A DNA stretch of 64,000 nucleotides from Lachnospiraceae bacterium (GTDB lineage: Bacteria; Bacillota; Clostridia; Lachnospirales; Lachnospiraceae): positions 27,087 to 91,086 of the forward strand of contig JAGBHK010000009.1 in the NCBI GenBank assembly GCA_017935565.1, in the 5' to 3' direction. This document shows positions 10,228 to 18,227 of the stretch, one piece after another (the first letter of the stretch is position 1; each line of letters opens with the position of its first letter). A program made the position numbers and the translations under genes. The notes beneath the pieces were generated by a model, which saw only the letters and a program-made list of their open reading frames with translations, was not told where the DNA came from and made no database searches.

Positions 10228-11421
10228 TCACTTTGACAATTCAAATCCACATGCTGCGTATACCGCAGCACCATTAATTAAAGTTTTCTCATCAAATCGA
10301 ACCTTGCTATTGTGCAATCCGTGCACATAACCTTCATTTACATTTCCTGCGCATATTCCTATCATAACAGAAGGAATCTCATGGCTTACATACGAAAAAT
10401 CTTCTGAGCCTGCGCCCGACTTATTTCCTTTAAGTTCATTTGACATATATACTTTTTCTCTGCCTAACAATTCTATCATAATTTTTTTAATATGGCACGA
10501 TAATTTTTCATCATTTAATAAAGTTGGGCATCCAATATCAAAAGAAACCTTTGCTTTAGCATTAAAAGCCATTGCAATATTACTTGAAATTTCTTCTATT
10601 CGTCTGCGAATTTTATTTCGTACATCCTCATCAAAACATCTCATAGTACCCTTTATAACAATTTCTTCCGGAATAATGTTATAAGTATCATTGGACGATA
10701 TTGAGCAGGTGGTTAGTACCGCTTTTTCTCCCATCGAAAGTTCTCTGGAATTTATATTTTGTAGTGCAAGCAATATATGTGCCCCTACCACCAATGGGTC
10801 CACTGTTTTTTCAGGCATTGCACCATGTCCACCCACTCCTTTAATTGTTATTGAAAAATAATCGGCACACGGCGCACTAACCCCTGGAGAAGACACAATA
10901 ATCGTTCCAACTTCAAAAGGCATCCCCGACAATACATGTAACATCACAGCCTTTCCAATCATAGGATTTTCCAATGCTCCTCCTTCTATCATATCTTTGG
11001 CACCTTGCAAAATCTCCTCTGCTGGCTGAAACATAAGCCTAACTCGGGAATTAATTTTGTTCTCATTTGCTTTTAATATTCTCGCCGCACCTAGCAACAT
11101 ACTTGTATGCATATCATGACCACAAGCATGCATATTTCCATTGTTTGATGAAAATGCAACTCCACTTTCTTCTTTTATTGGTAGACCGTCCATATCTGCT
11201 CTTAGTAAAACCGAATTACCTCTTCCATTGCCAATATCCGCAATAATACCTGATTGTCCACACTTTTTAGGTTCACACCCCAACTCCAATAATGTGTTAA
11301 ATACATAATCAAAAGTTTCTTTTATATCAAACCCTACCCCTGGACATTTATGCAAATATTCATAATCCCTTCGCATTTCTTCATAATATTTTTTTGCTTC
11401 ATTAATTATTTCAATATTCAT
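10228..11421 (-). CDS. M20-family metal-dependent amidohydrolase (hippurate/N-acyl-amino-acid hydrolase type)
   Basis: Cytoplasmic zinc hydrolase of the M20D group, which removes acyl groups from N-acyl amino acids or similar amides. The 397-residue protein carries the metal motif HACGHDMH (about residues 100-107), the FQPAEE motif containing the catalytic glutamate (about 136-141) and GAGSEDFSYV near the C-terminus; the inserted dimerisation domain lies between. The frame opens at a GTG (11427), but ATG at 11421 is correctly spaced from AAGGAGG, so it is chosen. First gene of the operon with aroB. The true substrate cannot be read from sequence. Confidence 0.9.
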   Translation of the reverse strand: MNIEIINEAKKYYEEMRRDYEYLHKCPGVGFDIKETFDYVFNTLLELGCEPKKCGQSGIIADIGNGRGNSVLLRADMDGLPIKEESGVAFSSNNGNMHACGHDMHTSMLLGAARILKANENKINSRVRLMFQPAEEILQGAKDMIEGGALENPMIGKAVMLHVLSGMPFEVGTIIVSSPGVSAPCADYFSITIKGVGGHGAMPEKTVDPLVVGAHILLALQNINSRELSMGEKAVLTTCSISSNDTYNIIPEEIVIKGTMRCFDEDVRNKIRRRIEEISSNIAMAFNAKAKVSFDIGCPTLLNDEKLSCHIKKIMIELLGREKVYMSNELKGNKSGAGSEDFSYVSHEIPSVMIGICAGNVNEGYVHGLHNSKVRFDEKTLINGAAVYAACGFELSK

Positions 11422-11461
11422 ACGCACCTCCTTATTACTATTATTCCCAATTTATTAAAAA

Positions 11462-11590
11462 ATAATTTCGCTTGCGAAATTATCGCGCCGAGCGCGGTCG
11501 CATTTGTGACATCTTTCCATTGGCGCGAGTGTGCATCCTCGCAGAGCATTTTTTACTATATAAGGAAGTTCGAAGAACTTTCTTATATAG
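11462..11590. repeat. Non-coding element with two palindromes and a GC-rich core
   Basis: This gap between the amidohydrolase gene and the chemoreceptor terminator holds two inverted repeats: AATAATTTCG/CGAAATTAT at 11462-11483, and CTATATAAGGAAGTT with its near-complement at 11556-11590. Between them is a stretch rich in CG dinucleotides (GCGCCGAGCGCGG, GGCGCGAG) that is unlike the surrounding AT-rich DNA. Neither hairpin is followed by a T-run in either direction, so neither is a normal terminator. It looks like a dispersed palindromic repeat; I recall similar sequence around spurious ORFs in Clostridia, but copy number was not tested. Confidence 0.5.
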
Positions 11591-11630
11591 CAAAAAAACA
11601 CCGGACAAGTACTTAATACCTGTCCGGCGC
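11591..11630 (-). terminator. Intrinsic terminator of the chemoreceptor gene
   Basis: Leftward hairpin CCGGACA/TGTCCGG (11601-11607 with 11621-11627) followed by a run of seven T on the minus strand, about 20 bases after the stop codon at 11646. Confidence 0.9.
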
Positions 11631-11645
11631 ATATATATTTTATAA

Positions 11646-13415
11646 TTATACCTTGAAGAAATCCATCATCTGAACCATAGTCTCAACCTGAGCCTTCTGT
11701 TCTTCACTAACAGCTGCTGTTTCTTCCGATGTAGCTGAATTACTGTCAACAATGCTTGATACTGAAGCGATTGTTTCGTTAACTTTATGTACATTTGCAA
11801 CGTCATTTTCAAGCATCACTGCTATCTGCGACATCTTTTCTGTTGCCTGCATAGCGCCACTCATAACTTCCATCATACTTTCAACAGTTTCATCAGTCAT
11901 CTTTATACCTCTGTTAACTGCTTCAATTGTAGTTTCGATAAGTTCTGTTGTCTTACCAGCTGCAACAGATGATTCTTCAGCCAACTTCTTAACCTGCTCT
12001 GCAACAACTGCAAAACCTCTACCAGCCTCACCTGCTCTAGCTGCCTCAATAGCCGCATTGAGTGATAAAAGGTTTGTCTGAGAAGCAATATCTTCAATCG
12101 CAGCAATAATTGTATTAATCTGTTCAGAAGCATCACTGATTTCAGAAATAGCAACCTTAAGATGATCCATCTTCTTGTTACCTTCTTGCAATGCCATTCC
12201 TGCATTCTGTGCCAATGCAACAGATTCTTTCGCCGCAATTGAGTTAGATTCTATACTTCTAGCCATTTCATCCATTACTGTAACAAGTTCAGCCACCTGA
12301 GTAGTCTGATCCGAACTTCCCTCTGCTAAATCTTGTGCAGCACATGCAAGCTGTTCTGAACCACTGTCAATCTGTTCTGTAACCTGTCTTAATGTATTAA
12401 ATGTACCTCTCATCTGTTCTGTGATAACTTCGAATGATTCCTTAATCTTCACAAATTCACCAACAAATTCAGAATCAATAGTCACAGTATAATCACCATT
12501 GCCCATCTTTTCAAGGGCATCTGAAACTTCAACTATCATCTCATGCATATTTTTCTTCATAAATGCAATAGATGTTACCATCTTACCAACTTCGCTCTTA
12601 TCCTCTTTCAAATCAAGAGTTGTGCTGAAATCACCTTTTGCAAGATATTCCATATCTTTTGAAACTTTAACAATAGGTGTAAGTAATTCTTCACTTGCAA
12701 ACTTTGTAGCTCTATATACTACAAGAATAATGTATCCACACGCACATGCCAAGAATACCTGTGAAATAATCTGTAAAACCTGCACAATTGTTTTTGTTGT
12801 GGCTTTTCTTCCTTCAATTTGCTCAATGACTTCGTCAGTTAATTCATTGATTTTTTCGAAAGAATTTTCGTATTCAGAAGAAAAAGTCTTTCCCTGTGCT
12901 CCCTCTAAATCGCCTTTTCCAACTAATTCAATGGCTTCATATTCAGACTTAACCATCTCGTTTGATATGGCGATAATCTCATTAAGTGTTTCCCATTCCT
13001 TATCATTTATGCCACACTCCTTCAAATCAGCCACCGCTGTATCTCTGTTCTTGTCTTCTTCTATTTCCTTTATATACGCATTATAATACTTCTCATCACC
13101 TGTAACAGAGTATGACTGAATATTCGATGTCATAGTCTTAGATGCTAATCTAAATCTATTCAATGCATCTGAAACATTAAACTGTTCTGTCTGCACTGAT
13201 GACAACATAATATTTGAAATCATCGCAATAATAAGTAATACAATAACACCTAATGTTGTGTATTTTGTATCACGCATCAATAATTTTAATCTGGCAGCCT
13301 GAGACACCTTGCTCTTTTTAGTTTTAGCTGTATTCTTAGACTGATTCGCCACTTTTGGTTGGTTATTTGATTTCACAACCTTAGCCTTTTTATCCTTCTT
13401 TACATCCTTGCTCAT
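11646..13415 (-). CDS. Methyl-accepting chemotaxis protein
   Basis: Membrane chemoreceptor that signals to CheA. In the 589-residue protein a Lys-rich cytoplasmic N-terminus (about 1-45) is followed by a membrane helix (about 54-76), an extracytoplasmic four-helix-type sensor region (about 77-205), a second membrane helix (about 208-230), a HAMP-like region (about 235-290) and the long signalling coiled coil. The highly conserved tip hairpin (NLLSLNAAIEAARAGEAGRG and FAVVAEQVKKLAEES) is intact. It is monocistronic, with its own terminator. No CheA-docking or methylation enzymes lie nearby, and the ligand is unknown. Confidence 0.95.
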   Translation of the reverse strand: MSKDVKKDKKAKVVKSNNQPKVANQSKNTAKTKKSKVSQAARLKLLMRDTKYTTLGVIVLLIIAMISNIMLSSVQTEQFNVSDALNRFRLASKTMTSNIQSYSVTGDEKYYNAYIKEIEEDKNRDTAVADLKECGINDKEWETLNEIIAISNEMVKSEYEAIELVGKGDLEGAQGKTFSSEYENSFEKINELTDEVIEQIEGRKATTKTIVQVLQIISQVFLACACGYIILVVYRATKFASEELLTPIVKVSKDMEYLAKGDFSTTLDLKEDKSEVGKMVTSIAFMKKNMHEMIVEVSDALEKMGNGDYTVTIDSEFVGEFVKIKESFEVITEQMRGTFNTLRQVTEQIDSGSEQLACAAQDLAEGSSDQTTQVAELVTVMDEMARSIESNSIAAKESVALAQNAGMALQEGNKKMDHLKVAISEISDASEQINTIIAAIEDIASQTNLLSLNAAIEAARAGEAGRGFAVVAEQVKKLAEESSVAAGKTTELIETTIEAVNRGIKMTDETVESMMEVMSGAMQATEKMSQIAVMLENDVANVHKVNETIASVSSIVDSNSATSEETAAVSEEQKAQVETMVQMMDFFKV

Positions 13416-13497
13416 CGTCCTGTCCTCCTATTCAATTGTCCCGATTCAAAATATTTCAATTATTATACTACATTTTTCAATCTTTTTCAATACATTT

Positions 13498-13562
13498 GTG
13501 TATGCGAAGTTTAATATCATTATTATCTTGCTGTGATTAGGAAATAGAAATCTTATAGCTAT
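13498..13562. repeat. Partial copy of the 26-kb palindromic repeat
   Basis: The stretch starting TGTATGCGAAGTTTAATATC (allowing one mismatch at the first bases) aligns with the right arm of the palindrome at 26187-26248 over about 60 bases with few differences, including the TGATTAG and AATCTT(A/C)TAGC sub-motifs. It lies in the divergent promoter region between the chemoreceptor and the antiporter. Confidence 0.75.
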
Positions 13563-13617
13563 GTGCAAATTAGATGAATAAAATTTTTTTCTTTACCAAA
13601 TTTTATACATTTTTTCA

Positions 13618-13645
13618 TTGACTTTAATTTTCAAAGTGTTATGAT
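13618..13645 (+). promoter_or_regulatory. Predicted promoter of the antiporter gene
   Basis: TTGACT (13618-13623) and TATGAT (13640-13645) are spaced by 16 bases, about 38 bases before the start codon of the antiporter gene. Confidence 0.7.
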
Positions 13646-13682
13646 ATCTAATCGGGGATAAAAAAGAAAGGAATTAATTGTT

Positions 13683-14861
13683 ATGGAAACATATGAAATT
13701 TTTAAAGACCTGGCGATAATTATCGTATTTGCCGAATTATTTGCACTCATTGCAAAGAAATTAAAAGGACCTAGAGTTGTAGGGCAAATTATTGCCGGCT
13801 TACTTATCGGACCATCTATTTTAGGATTGGTTGATCAGACTGAATTCATAGCAATGATGGCTGAAATCGGCGTTGTTCTTATCATGTTTTCAGCTGGTCT
13901 TGAAACTAATTTGTCTGACTTAATTAAAACAGGACCAAAAGCATTTCTAATTGCTTGTGTAGGTGTTGCCGTTCCACTTGGTGGAGGATATCTTTTAAGT
14001 TCATTCTTTAACGGATTCGCACAGCCTGGCACTACAGAGTTTGTTTCAAACTTATTTATCGGTGTTATTTTAACAGCTACTTCAGTAGGTATCACTGTTC
14101 AAACTTTAAAAGAAATGGGGCGACTTAAAGGAGAAATCGGAACATTAATTTTAAGTGCTGCAATCATTGATGATATTATCGGTATTATTGTTTTAACATT
14201 TGTAATTGGAATGAAAGACCCAAGTTCAAATGCTTCAGGAGTAATTATTAACACTGTATTATTCTTTGTATTTGTTCTAGTTGTTGGTGTTGTATCATAT
14301 TGGATAATGAAAAAAGCTGATGCTAGATGGGAGCATCACAGAAGAATTCCAATTTTAAGTTTATGCATCTGTTTCATATTTACATATGTGGCAGAACATT
14401 TCTTTGGAATCGCAGATATCACAGGTGCTTATGCAGCGGGTATTATCCTTTGTAACTTAAAGGATGCTGATTACATTTCAAGAAGAGCTGATATCAATAC
14501 ATATATGTTATTCGGACCAATCTTCTTTGCAAGTATCGGTTTAAAAACAGAAATTAATGAATTAGGTTCAAGCCTTATAATCTTCTCAATCGGCTTTGTA
14601 GTTGTAGGTTTATTAACAAAAATTATCGGTTGTGGACTTATCGCTAAACTTATGAAATATAGTTGGAAGGATTCATTAAAAGTTGGTGTCGGAATGATGA
14701 CTAGAGGTGAGGTTGCACTTATCGTTGCACAGAAAGGTTTATCATCAGGAATCATTGAAGCTAAATATTTTACATCAGTTATTTTACTGATACTATTCTC
14801 TTCAATACTTACACCAATCATTTTGAAACTCTTATATAAGGGCGAACCTATCGAAGAATAA
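13683..14861 (+). CDS. CPA2-family cation:proton antiporter
   Basis: Polytopic membrane protein of the monovalent cation:proton antiporter-2 (KefB/GerN/NapA-like) family, exchanging Na+ or K+ for protons. The 392 residues form about 12 hydrophobic segments. The conserved Asp pair lies in ILSAAIIDDIIGIIVLTFVI (about residues 155-174), and GADITGAY-type sequence (ADITGAYAAGI) falls near residue 245. There is no C-terminal TrkA-N or TrkA-C regulatory domain, so it is the short form. It is a single rightward gene with its own promoter and terminator. The transported ion cannot be settled here. Confidence 0.92.
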   Translation: METYEIFKDLAIIIVFAELFALIAKKLKGPRVVGQIIAGLLIGPSILGLVDQTEFIAMMAEIGVVLIMFSAGLETNLSDLIKTGPKAFLIACVGVAVPLGGGYLLSSFFNGFAQPGTTEFVSNLFIGVILTATSVGITVQTLKEMGRLKGEIGTLILSAAIIDDIIGIIVLTFVIGMKDPSSNASGVIINTVLFFVFVLVVGVVSYWIMKKADARWEHHRRIPILSLCICFIFTYVAEHFFGIADITGAYAAGIILCNLKDADYISRRADINTYMLFGPIFFASIGLKTEINELGSSLIIFSIGFVVVGLLTKIIGCGLIAKLMKYSWKDSLKVGVGMMTRGEVALIVAQKGLSSGIIEAKYFTSVILLILFSSILTPIILKLLYKGEPIEE

Positions 14862-14866
14862 ATATG

Positions 14867-14925
14867 AAAAAAGAGAATAATTTAAAACCACTTTCAAATG
14901 GTTTAAATTATTCTCTTTTTTTATT
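14867..14925. terminator. Bidirectional intrinsic terminator
   Basis: A long inverted repeat (AAAGAGAATAATTTAAAACCA at its core, pairing with 14899-14919) flanked by A and T runs ends both the antiporter gene and the leftward small-gene cluster. Confidence 0.9.
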
Positions 14926-14931
14926 TATTTG

Positions 14932-15198
14932 TTATTTCACGCAGGCACTAAACTGCATTTTTGTTTCCTGTACTTTTTGCTGTTCTGCTGCTGGTGTTGG
15001 ATAATATCCTTTTGCGTGCATCATGTTAAATACATCCTGCTGAATAGAATGTTCTTCATTTAAAATCTTCATCATTGTCTGTCTAACATCTTCATGTACA
15101 CATTCATTTGCACTCATATTAAAATTAGCTGTTGCTGTCTTCTGTGTTGCAAGCGCATCACCCAAAATTTCTTTTTCTGTATATACCCCTGTCATCAT
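14932..15198 (-). CDS. CotF-like spore coat protein
   Basis: Small helical protein of 88 residues of the coat protein F type (MTGVYTEKEILGDALATQK at the start; EEHSIQQDVFNMMHAKGYYP near the end). In this family a two-helix ferritin-like hairpin is typical and the proteins are found in the spore coat. An ATGATG start follows TAGGAGG; either ATG is possible. It is 9 bases downstream of another small gene with related helical character, so the two are probably co-transcribed. Lachnospiraceae often retain such genes; whether this organism sporulates is not shown. Confidence 0.8.
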   Translation of the reverse strand: MMTGVYTEKEILGDALATQKTATANFNMSANECVHEDVRQTMMKILNEEHSIQQDVFNMMHAKGYYPTPAAEQQKVQETKMQFSACVK

Positions 15199-15207
15199 CC
15201 TTACCTC

Positions 15208-15390
15208 CTATGATAATTTTGAATACAATTCATTAAAATGACCTTGATGTTTCTTTGAAATATCCATCATTTTGTTTTTTACATCTTCTGTTTCAGCATT
15301 TTCGGCAAGCATTTGAAATTTTTTCACTAGTAAATCCTCTTCATTCAATAACATTTTGATAGAAGATAATTCTTTTTCTGAAATCTGCAT
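15208..15390 (-). CDS. Small helical protein upstream of the CotF-like gene
   Basis: A 60-residue protein beginning MQISEKELSSIKMLLNEEDL, with heptad-like hydrophobic spacing and a C-terminal KHQGHFNELYSKL helix. The frame also opens at ATG 15405, but that codon is itself part of the ATGGAGGAG signal; the ATG at 15390 is spaced 8 bases from GGAGG and is preferred. It resembles a half CotF-like two-helix unit and likely partners the downstream CotF-like protein. Function otherwise unknown. Confidence 0.72.
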   Translation of the reverse strand: MQISEKELSSIKMLLNEEDLLVKKFQMLAENAETEDVKNKMMDISKKHQGHFNELYSKLS

Positions 15391-15453
15391 AAAATACTCC
15401 TCCATATAATTATTACATAGAGGAGTATAAACACTTTTTATATTAATTATACA

Positions 15454-15684
15454 TTAAAAAAGTTTTTTAAATGCACCAAGAGCATCTGAAACCTTATCAG
15501 AAGCCTTATCTAAATCAATCTTAGCTTTTACGGCGTCAACAACCTTGTCAACCGCTCCATCAGGAAGATCTATACCTGCTACAGATTCAACTGTTTTCAC
15601 AGGATCATCCTTAAAATCAGACACTAAGTCCTTATTGCTTGTAATTTTCTTTACGATTTCTTCAATTTTTTCTTTAATATCCAT
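15454..15684 (-). CDS. Small acidic helical protein of unknown function
   Basis: A 76-residue, highly charged protein. It has DIKEKIEEIVKKITSNKD at the start, then FKDDPVKTVESVAGIDLPDG, then an amphipathic lysine-rich helix ending AFKKLF. The DPxKxxESVAGIDLP pattern recalls the leader region of nitrile-hydratase-like or Nif11-like RiPP precursors, but there is no core peptide, modification enzyme or exporter nearby. The ATG lies two bases after the RsmH-like stop codon with GGAGGAATA before it, so the two genes are co-translated. No function can be assigned. Confidence 0.7.
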   Translation of the reverse strand: MDIKEKIEEIVKKITSNKDLVSDFKDDPVKTVESVAGIDLPDGAVDKVVDAVKAKIDLDKASDKVSDALGAFKKLF

Positions 15685-15685
15685 A

Positions 15686-16741
15686 TTATTCCTCCGCTTT
15701 TATCGCCCATCTTAATTTTGTAGATTTGGCTCTAGGATTTCGTAAACACTCCTTTGCCGTAGGGCGAATTACTTCATCATTTACATCGGCATAAATGCCT
15801 AATTTTTTTAGTTCTTTAAAAGATTTTTTGACAAGTCTATCTTCACCTGAATGGAATGTAAGAATTGCAACTCTTGCCCCAGGATTCAATATATCGGGTA
15901 ACTTTTCCAAAAAACTATATAACACTTCAAACTCGCTATTTACATCGATTCTAAGGGCTTGAAAAACTCTTGCACAAGACTTTTTAACAGCCTCATCTCT
16001 TTTGGCTTTAGGCAGTCTAACTAAAGCTTCTGCAATAGCATTTTTAAGGTCCGTGGTTGTCTTTATCTCCTCTCCACGTTTCATCTTAAAGAACACTTTA
16101 GCTGCAATTTCTTCGGCATATGGTTCGTCAGAATTATCAAGCATCATCCCCACAAACTCTTCTTCAGTAATATTTTTAAGTCTATCTGCTGCCGATTCGC
16201 CATGCTCAGGGTCAAGTCGCAAATCAAGGGGACCATCAACCTTATAAGAAAATCCTCTTTCAGGATTATCAATCTGCATCGACGACACGCCCAAATCCGC
16301 TAAAACAAAATCAAATTTTCCATACTCTTTTGAAACTTCGTCAATATTAGCAAAATTAGTTTTACACACTGTCAATATTTCAGGACCAAAGCCTTTGTCA
16401 GCCAACCTTTTCTTTGTCTTTTCAATTTCAATTGGGTCAACATCCAATGCATACATATGTCCCTCGCCATTTAATTTTGCAAGCATTGCACTAGTATGTC
16501 CGCCATATCCAAGTGTTGCGTCTAAACCTTGCTCTCCTGGTTGAATTTTAAGCACATCCAATATTTCATCAACCATTACGGAAATATGCATACCTGCGGG
16601 AGTACTGCCCTTACTTATAACCTTTTCAATGGTATCTGCATATTTTTCAGGATTTGCTTCTTTGTACTTTTCATGAAACGAACGTGGATGCGTTCCCTTA
16701 TAACGCACACGACGTTTATGTGGTGTTTGGTTATTTTCCAT
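15686..16741 (-). CDS. rsmH: RsmH-family 16S rRNA methyltransferase, outside a division cluster, with N-terminal extension
   Basis: RsmH methylates N4 of C1402 in 16S rRNA with SAM. The 351-residue protein has HISVMVDEILDVL, the SAM loop LDATLGYGGHTSAML (about residues 74-88), DLGVSSMQID, FxALRIDVNxE (FQALRIDVNSE) and LTFHSGEDRLVK, all diagnostic. About 50 basic residues precede the normal start point (MENNQTPHKRRVRYKG...), which is longer than the ~310-residue classical enzyme. ATG 16741 is preferred over 16759 because TGGAGA lies between them. The gene sits next to toxin-antitoxin-like genes instead of mraZ-ftsL-pbp, so it may be a second paralogue in this genome. Confidence 0.88.
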   Translation of the reverse strand: MENNQTPHKRRVRYKGTHPRSFHEKYKEANPEKYADTIEKVISKGSTPAGMHISVMVDEILDVLKIQPGEQGLDATLGYGGHTSAMLAKLNGEGHMYALDVDPIEIEKTKKRLADKGFGPEILTVCKTNFANIDEVSKEYGKFDFVLADLGVSSMQIDNPERGFSYKVDGPLDLRLDPEHGESAADRLKNITEEEFVGMMLDNSDEPYAEEIAAKVFFKMKRGEEIKTTTDLKNAIAEALVRLPKAKRDEAVKKSCARVFQALRIDVNSEFEVLYSFLEKLPDILNPGARVAILTFHSGEDRLVKKSFKELKKLGIYADVNDEVIRPTAKECLRNPRAKSTKLRWAIKAEE

Positions 16742-16785
16742 ATTTTTTCTCCATTTCAATCATGTTAATATTGCAACTAGTCATC

Positions 16786-17427
16786 CTAGTTTATTAAATC
16801 CTCAACCTGACAACCCAATGTTTTTGCCAGGCTTATAACTACATTTACCTGTGCCTTACTTATATCATTCTGTTTCTGCTCATATAACTGTATCATTCTA
16901 AGCGAAACACCTGACGCTTCGCTTAACTGTTGCTGTGTAAATCCCCTTGCCTTTCGTATAGTTTGTAGCTTAGATATTTTTCTTTCTTTTGCACCTTCTA
17001 GAATCTTATCAGCACACTCCACAAACTTACTGTCATCTGCTTCATGAAGAATATACATATTCATAACCTCTGATATCTTAAGACCATTTTCCATCATATC
17101 CTCAAATCGTAGATTCTTCAACCACTGATAATACGCAAGAATCCATCCTGCCCAGTATTCTCTACTTTTGTCTATTCTTCTAGGTGTTTTACCTTTTTTT
17201 GTAGAAAAGCCAACTCTTTCCAGAACAACATTTGCCATCTCAATCCCAGACATTCCCGCTACATATCTCGGGTTTCCATTCTCAAATTTGTCAGCTACTT
17301 TAGTTGATATAAACCAATCAAAAAAAACATCTGGATCACATCCACACTCATTCACTGCATAATCCATCATATCCCCCATATTCTCTCTTGCATCATTTAA
17401 ATAGGATTCGTTGTATGCGGTTATCAT
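16786..17427 (-). CDS. XRE-type HTH protein, probable antitoxin/autorepressor of the DUF3990 pair
   Basis: A 213-residue protein. The first ~140 residues are an uncharacterised domain (FDWFISTKVADKFENGNPRY; YWAGWILAYYQWLKNL), and the last ~65 form an XRE helix-turn-helix (IRKARGFTQQQLSEASGVSL then MIQLYEQ). The ATG at 17427 follows GGGGTGG and lies 35 bases inside the end of the DUF3990 gene, so the two are translationally coupled. In similar pairs the HTH protein binds the shared promoter and the toxin. The two 16-base operator-like palindromes upstream of the pair are its likely binding sites. The antitoxin role is inferred from context. Confidence 0.82.
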   Translation of the reverse strand: MITAYNESYLNDARENMGDMMDYAVNECGCDPDVFFDWFISTKVADKFENGNPRYVAGMSGIEMANVVLERVGFSTKKGKTPRRIDKSREYWAGWILAYYQWLKNLRFEDMMENGLKISEVMNMYILHEADDSKFVECADKILEGAKERKISKLQTIRKARGFTQQQLSEASGVSLRMIQLYEQKQNDISKAQVNVVISLAKTLGCQVEDLIN

Positions 17428-18088
17428 CGTTTTTCCACCCCTCTCTAATAATATCCATAATAAAGACATCATTTACAATATCAATACTAGTCTTTTCTTG
17501 TTTATATGCTTCTCTAGCTTTAGTATCTCTAGCCAACTTCTTTGGATAATAAATCTCTTTTTTTGCAGGCATATGTCCTTCAAACTCAATCTGCTCAAAT
17601 GCTCTTCTAGACTTAAGTACAATTTGTTCTCCTAGTTCACCTAAATACATAGCCTTTTCAAGACTTGCTAACGAAAGCGAATTATTAATAAATGCTGTTG
17701 CGAACGAAAAATATGAATCATCTGCCCTATACCCCTTTATTATATCATACTTCTCATATACTACCCTGAAATTTTTCTGTAAATATTCTTTTGCTGCTAT
17801 AGCAATATCTCCCCCTATCTTAAAAGTACGATTTTCCAACAAAATAGCTAACCAATTAAGAATGTTATAATCCCCGTTACTCATATCCAATATTGAAAGT
17901 CCATCAGTATTCAAAACATACTTATTAGCATATCCGTCCATTTCTTCAGTACAGGCCCATTCTTTTGCTAATTCAAGCACCTGAGTACAATAAAAACCTT
18001 GCCCATAATCATTATAGACATTTCCTACTCCATACACGGGTTTATTTATTATTTTTCCAGAACCATGATATAATGTTAACTTTCCCAT
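17393..18088 (-). CDS. DUF3990 protein, probable ADP-ribosyltransferase-like toxin
   Basis: A 231-residue protein with the DUF3990 opening LTLYHGSGKIINKPVYG (about residues 4-20), YNDYGQGFYCT (about 27-37) and the later GYRADDSYFSF (about 139-149) and LGELGEQIVLKS (about 166-178). As I recall, this family belongs to the ADP-ribosyltransferase fold group, where H-Y-E type residues hold NAD; the H of LYHGS, the Y of GFYCT and the E of GEQIVLKS fit that pattern. ATG 18088 follows AAAGGTG and is preferred over the ATG at 18112, which is in the operator. Toxin activity is an inference from family and pairing. Confidence 0.8.
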   Translation of the reverse strand: MGKLTLYHGSGKIINKPVYGVGNVYNDYGQGFYCTQVLELAKEWACTEEMDGYANKYVLNTDGLSILDMSNGDYNILNWLAILLENRTFKIGGDIAIAAKEYLQKNFRVVYEKYDIIKGYRADDSYFSFATAFINNSLSLASLEKAMYLGELGEQIVLKSRRAFEQIEFEGHMPAKKEIYYPKKLARDTKAREAYKQEKTSIDIVNDVFIMDIIREGWKNDDNRIQRILFK

Positions 18089-18103
18089 AACAGCACCTTT
18101 CCG

Positions 18104-18159
18104 TATCGGCATAACGATACTTTTTCTTAATTATATCGCCATAACGATACTTTTGTCAA
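18104..18159 (-). promoter_or_regulatory. Promoter with two operator palindromes for the DUF3990/HTH pair
   Basis: Leftward promoter: TTGACA at 18154-18159 and TATAAT at 18130-18135, with an 18-base spacer. Two copies of TATCG(G/C)CATAACGATA lie at 18104-18119 and 18134-18149, exactly 30 bases apart (about three helical turns, same face). One copy fills the promoter spacer, the other covers the transcription start and leader. This is the layout of an autorepressed toxin-antitoxin operon. Confidence 0.8.
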
Positions 18160-18162
18160 CTT

Positions 18163-18205
18163 TAAATAAAAACTCGTAGTAGAAAATTTCCTCTACGAGT
18201 CTTTT
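18163..18205 (-). terminator. Intrinsic terminator after the giant helicase gene
   Basis: Hairpin ACTCGTAG/CTACGAGT (18172-18179 with 18193-18200) followed on the minus strand by TTTTTATTT. It separates the CARF-helicase operon from the toxin-antitoxin pair. Confidence 0.85.
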
Positions 18206-18227
18206 ATTTGTATAGAATATTTTTTTG

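Noticed and set aside
11556-11590. Strong hairpin taken as a terminator.
   Set aside because: No T-run follows on either strand; the real terminator of the chemoreceptor gene is the next hairpin (11601-11627).
15454-15684. RiPP precursor, because of the DPxKxxESVAGIDLP leader-like pattern.
   Set aside because: There is no core peptide, cleavage motif, modification enzyme or exporter nearby.
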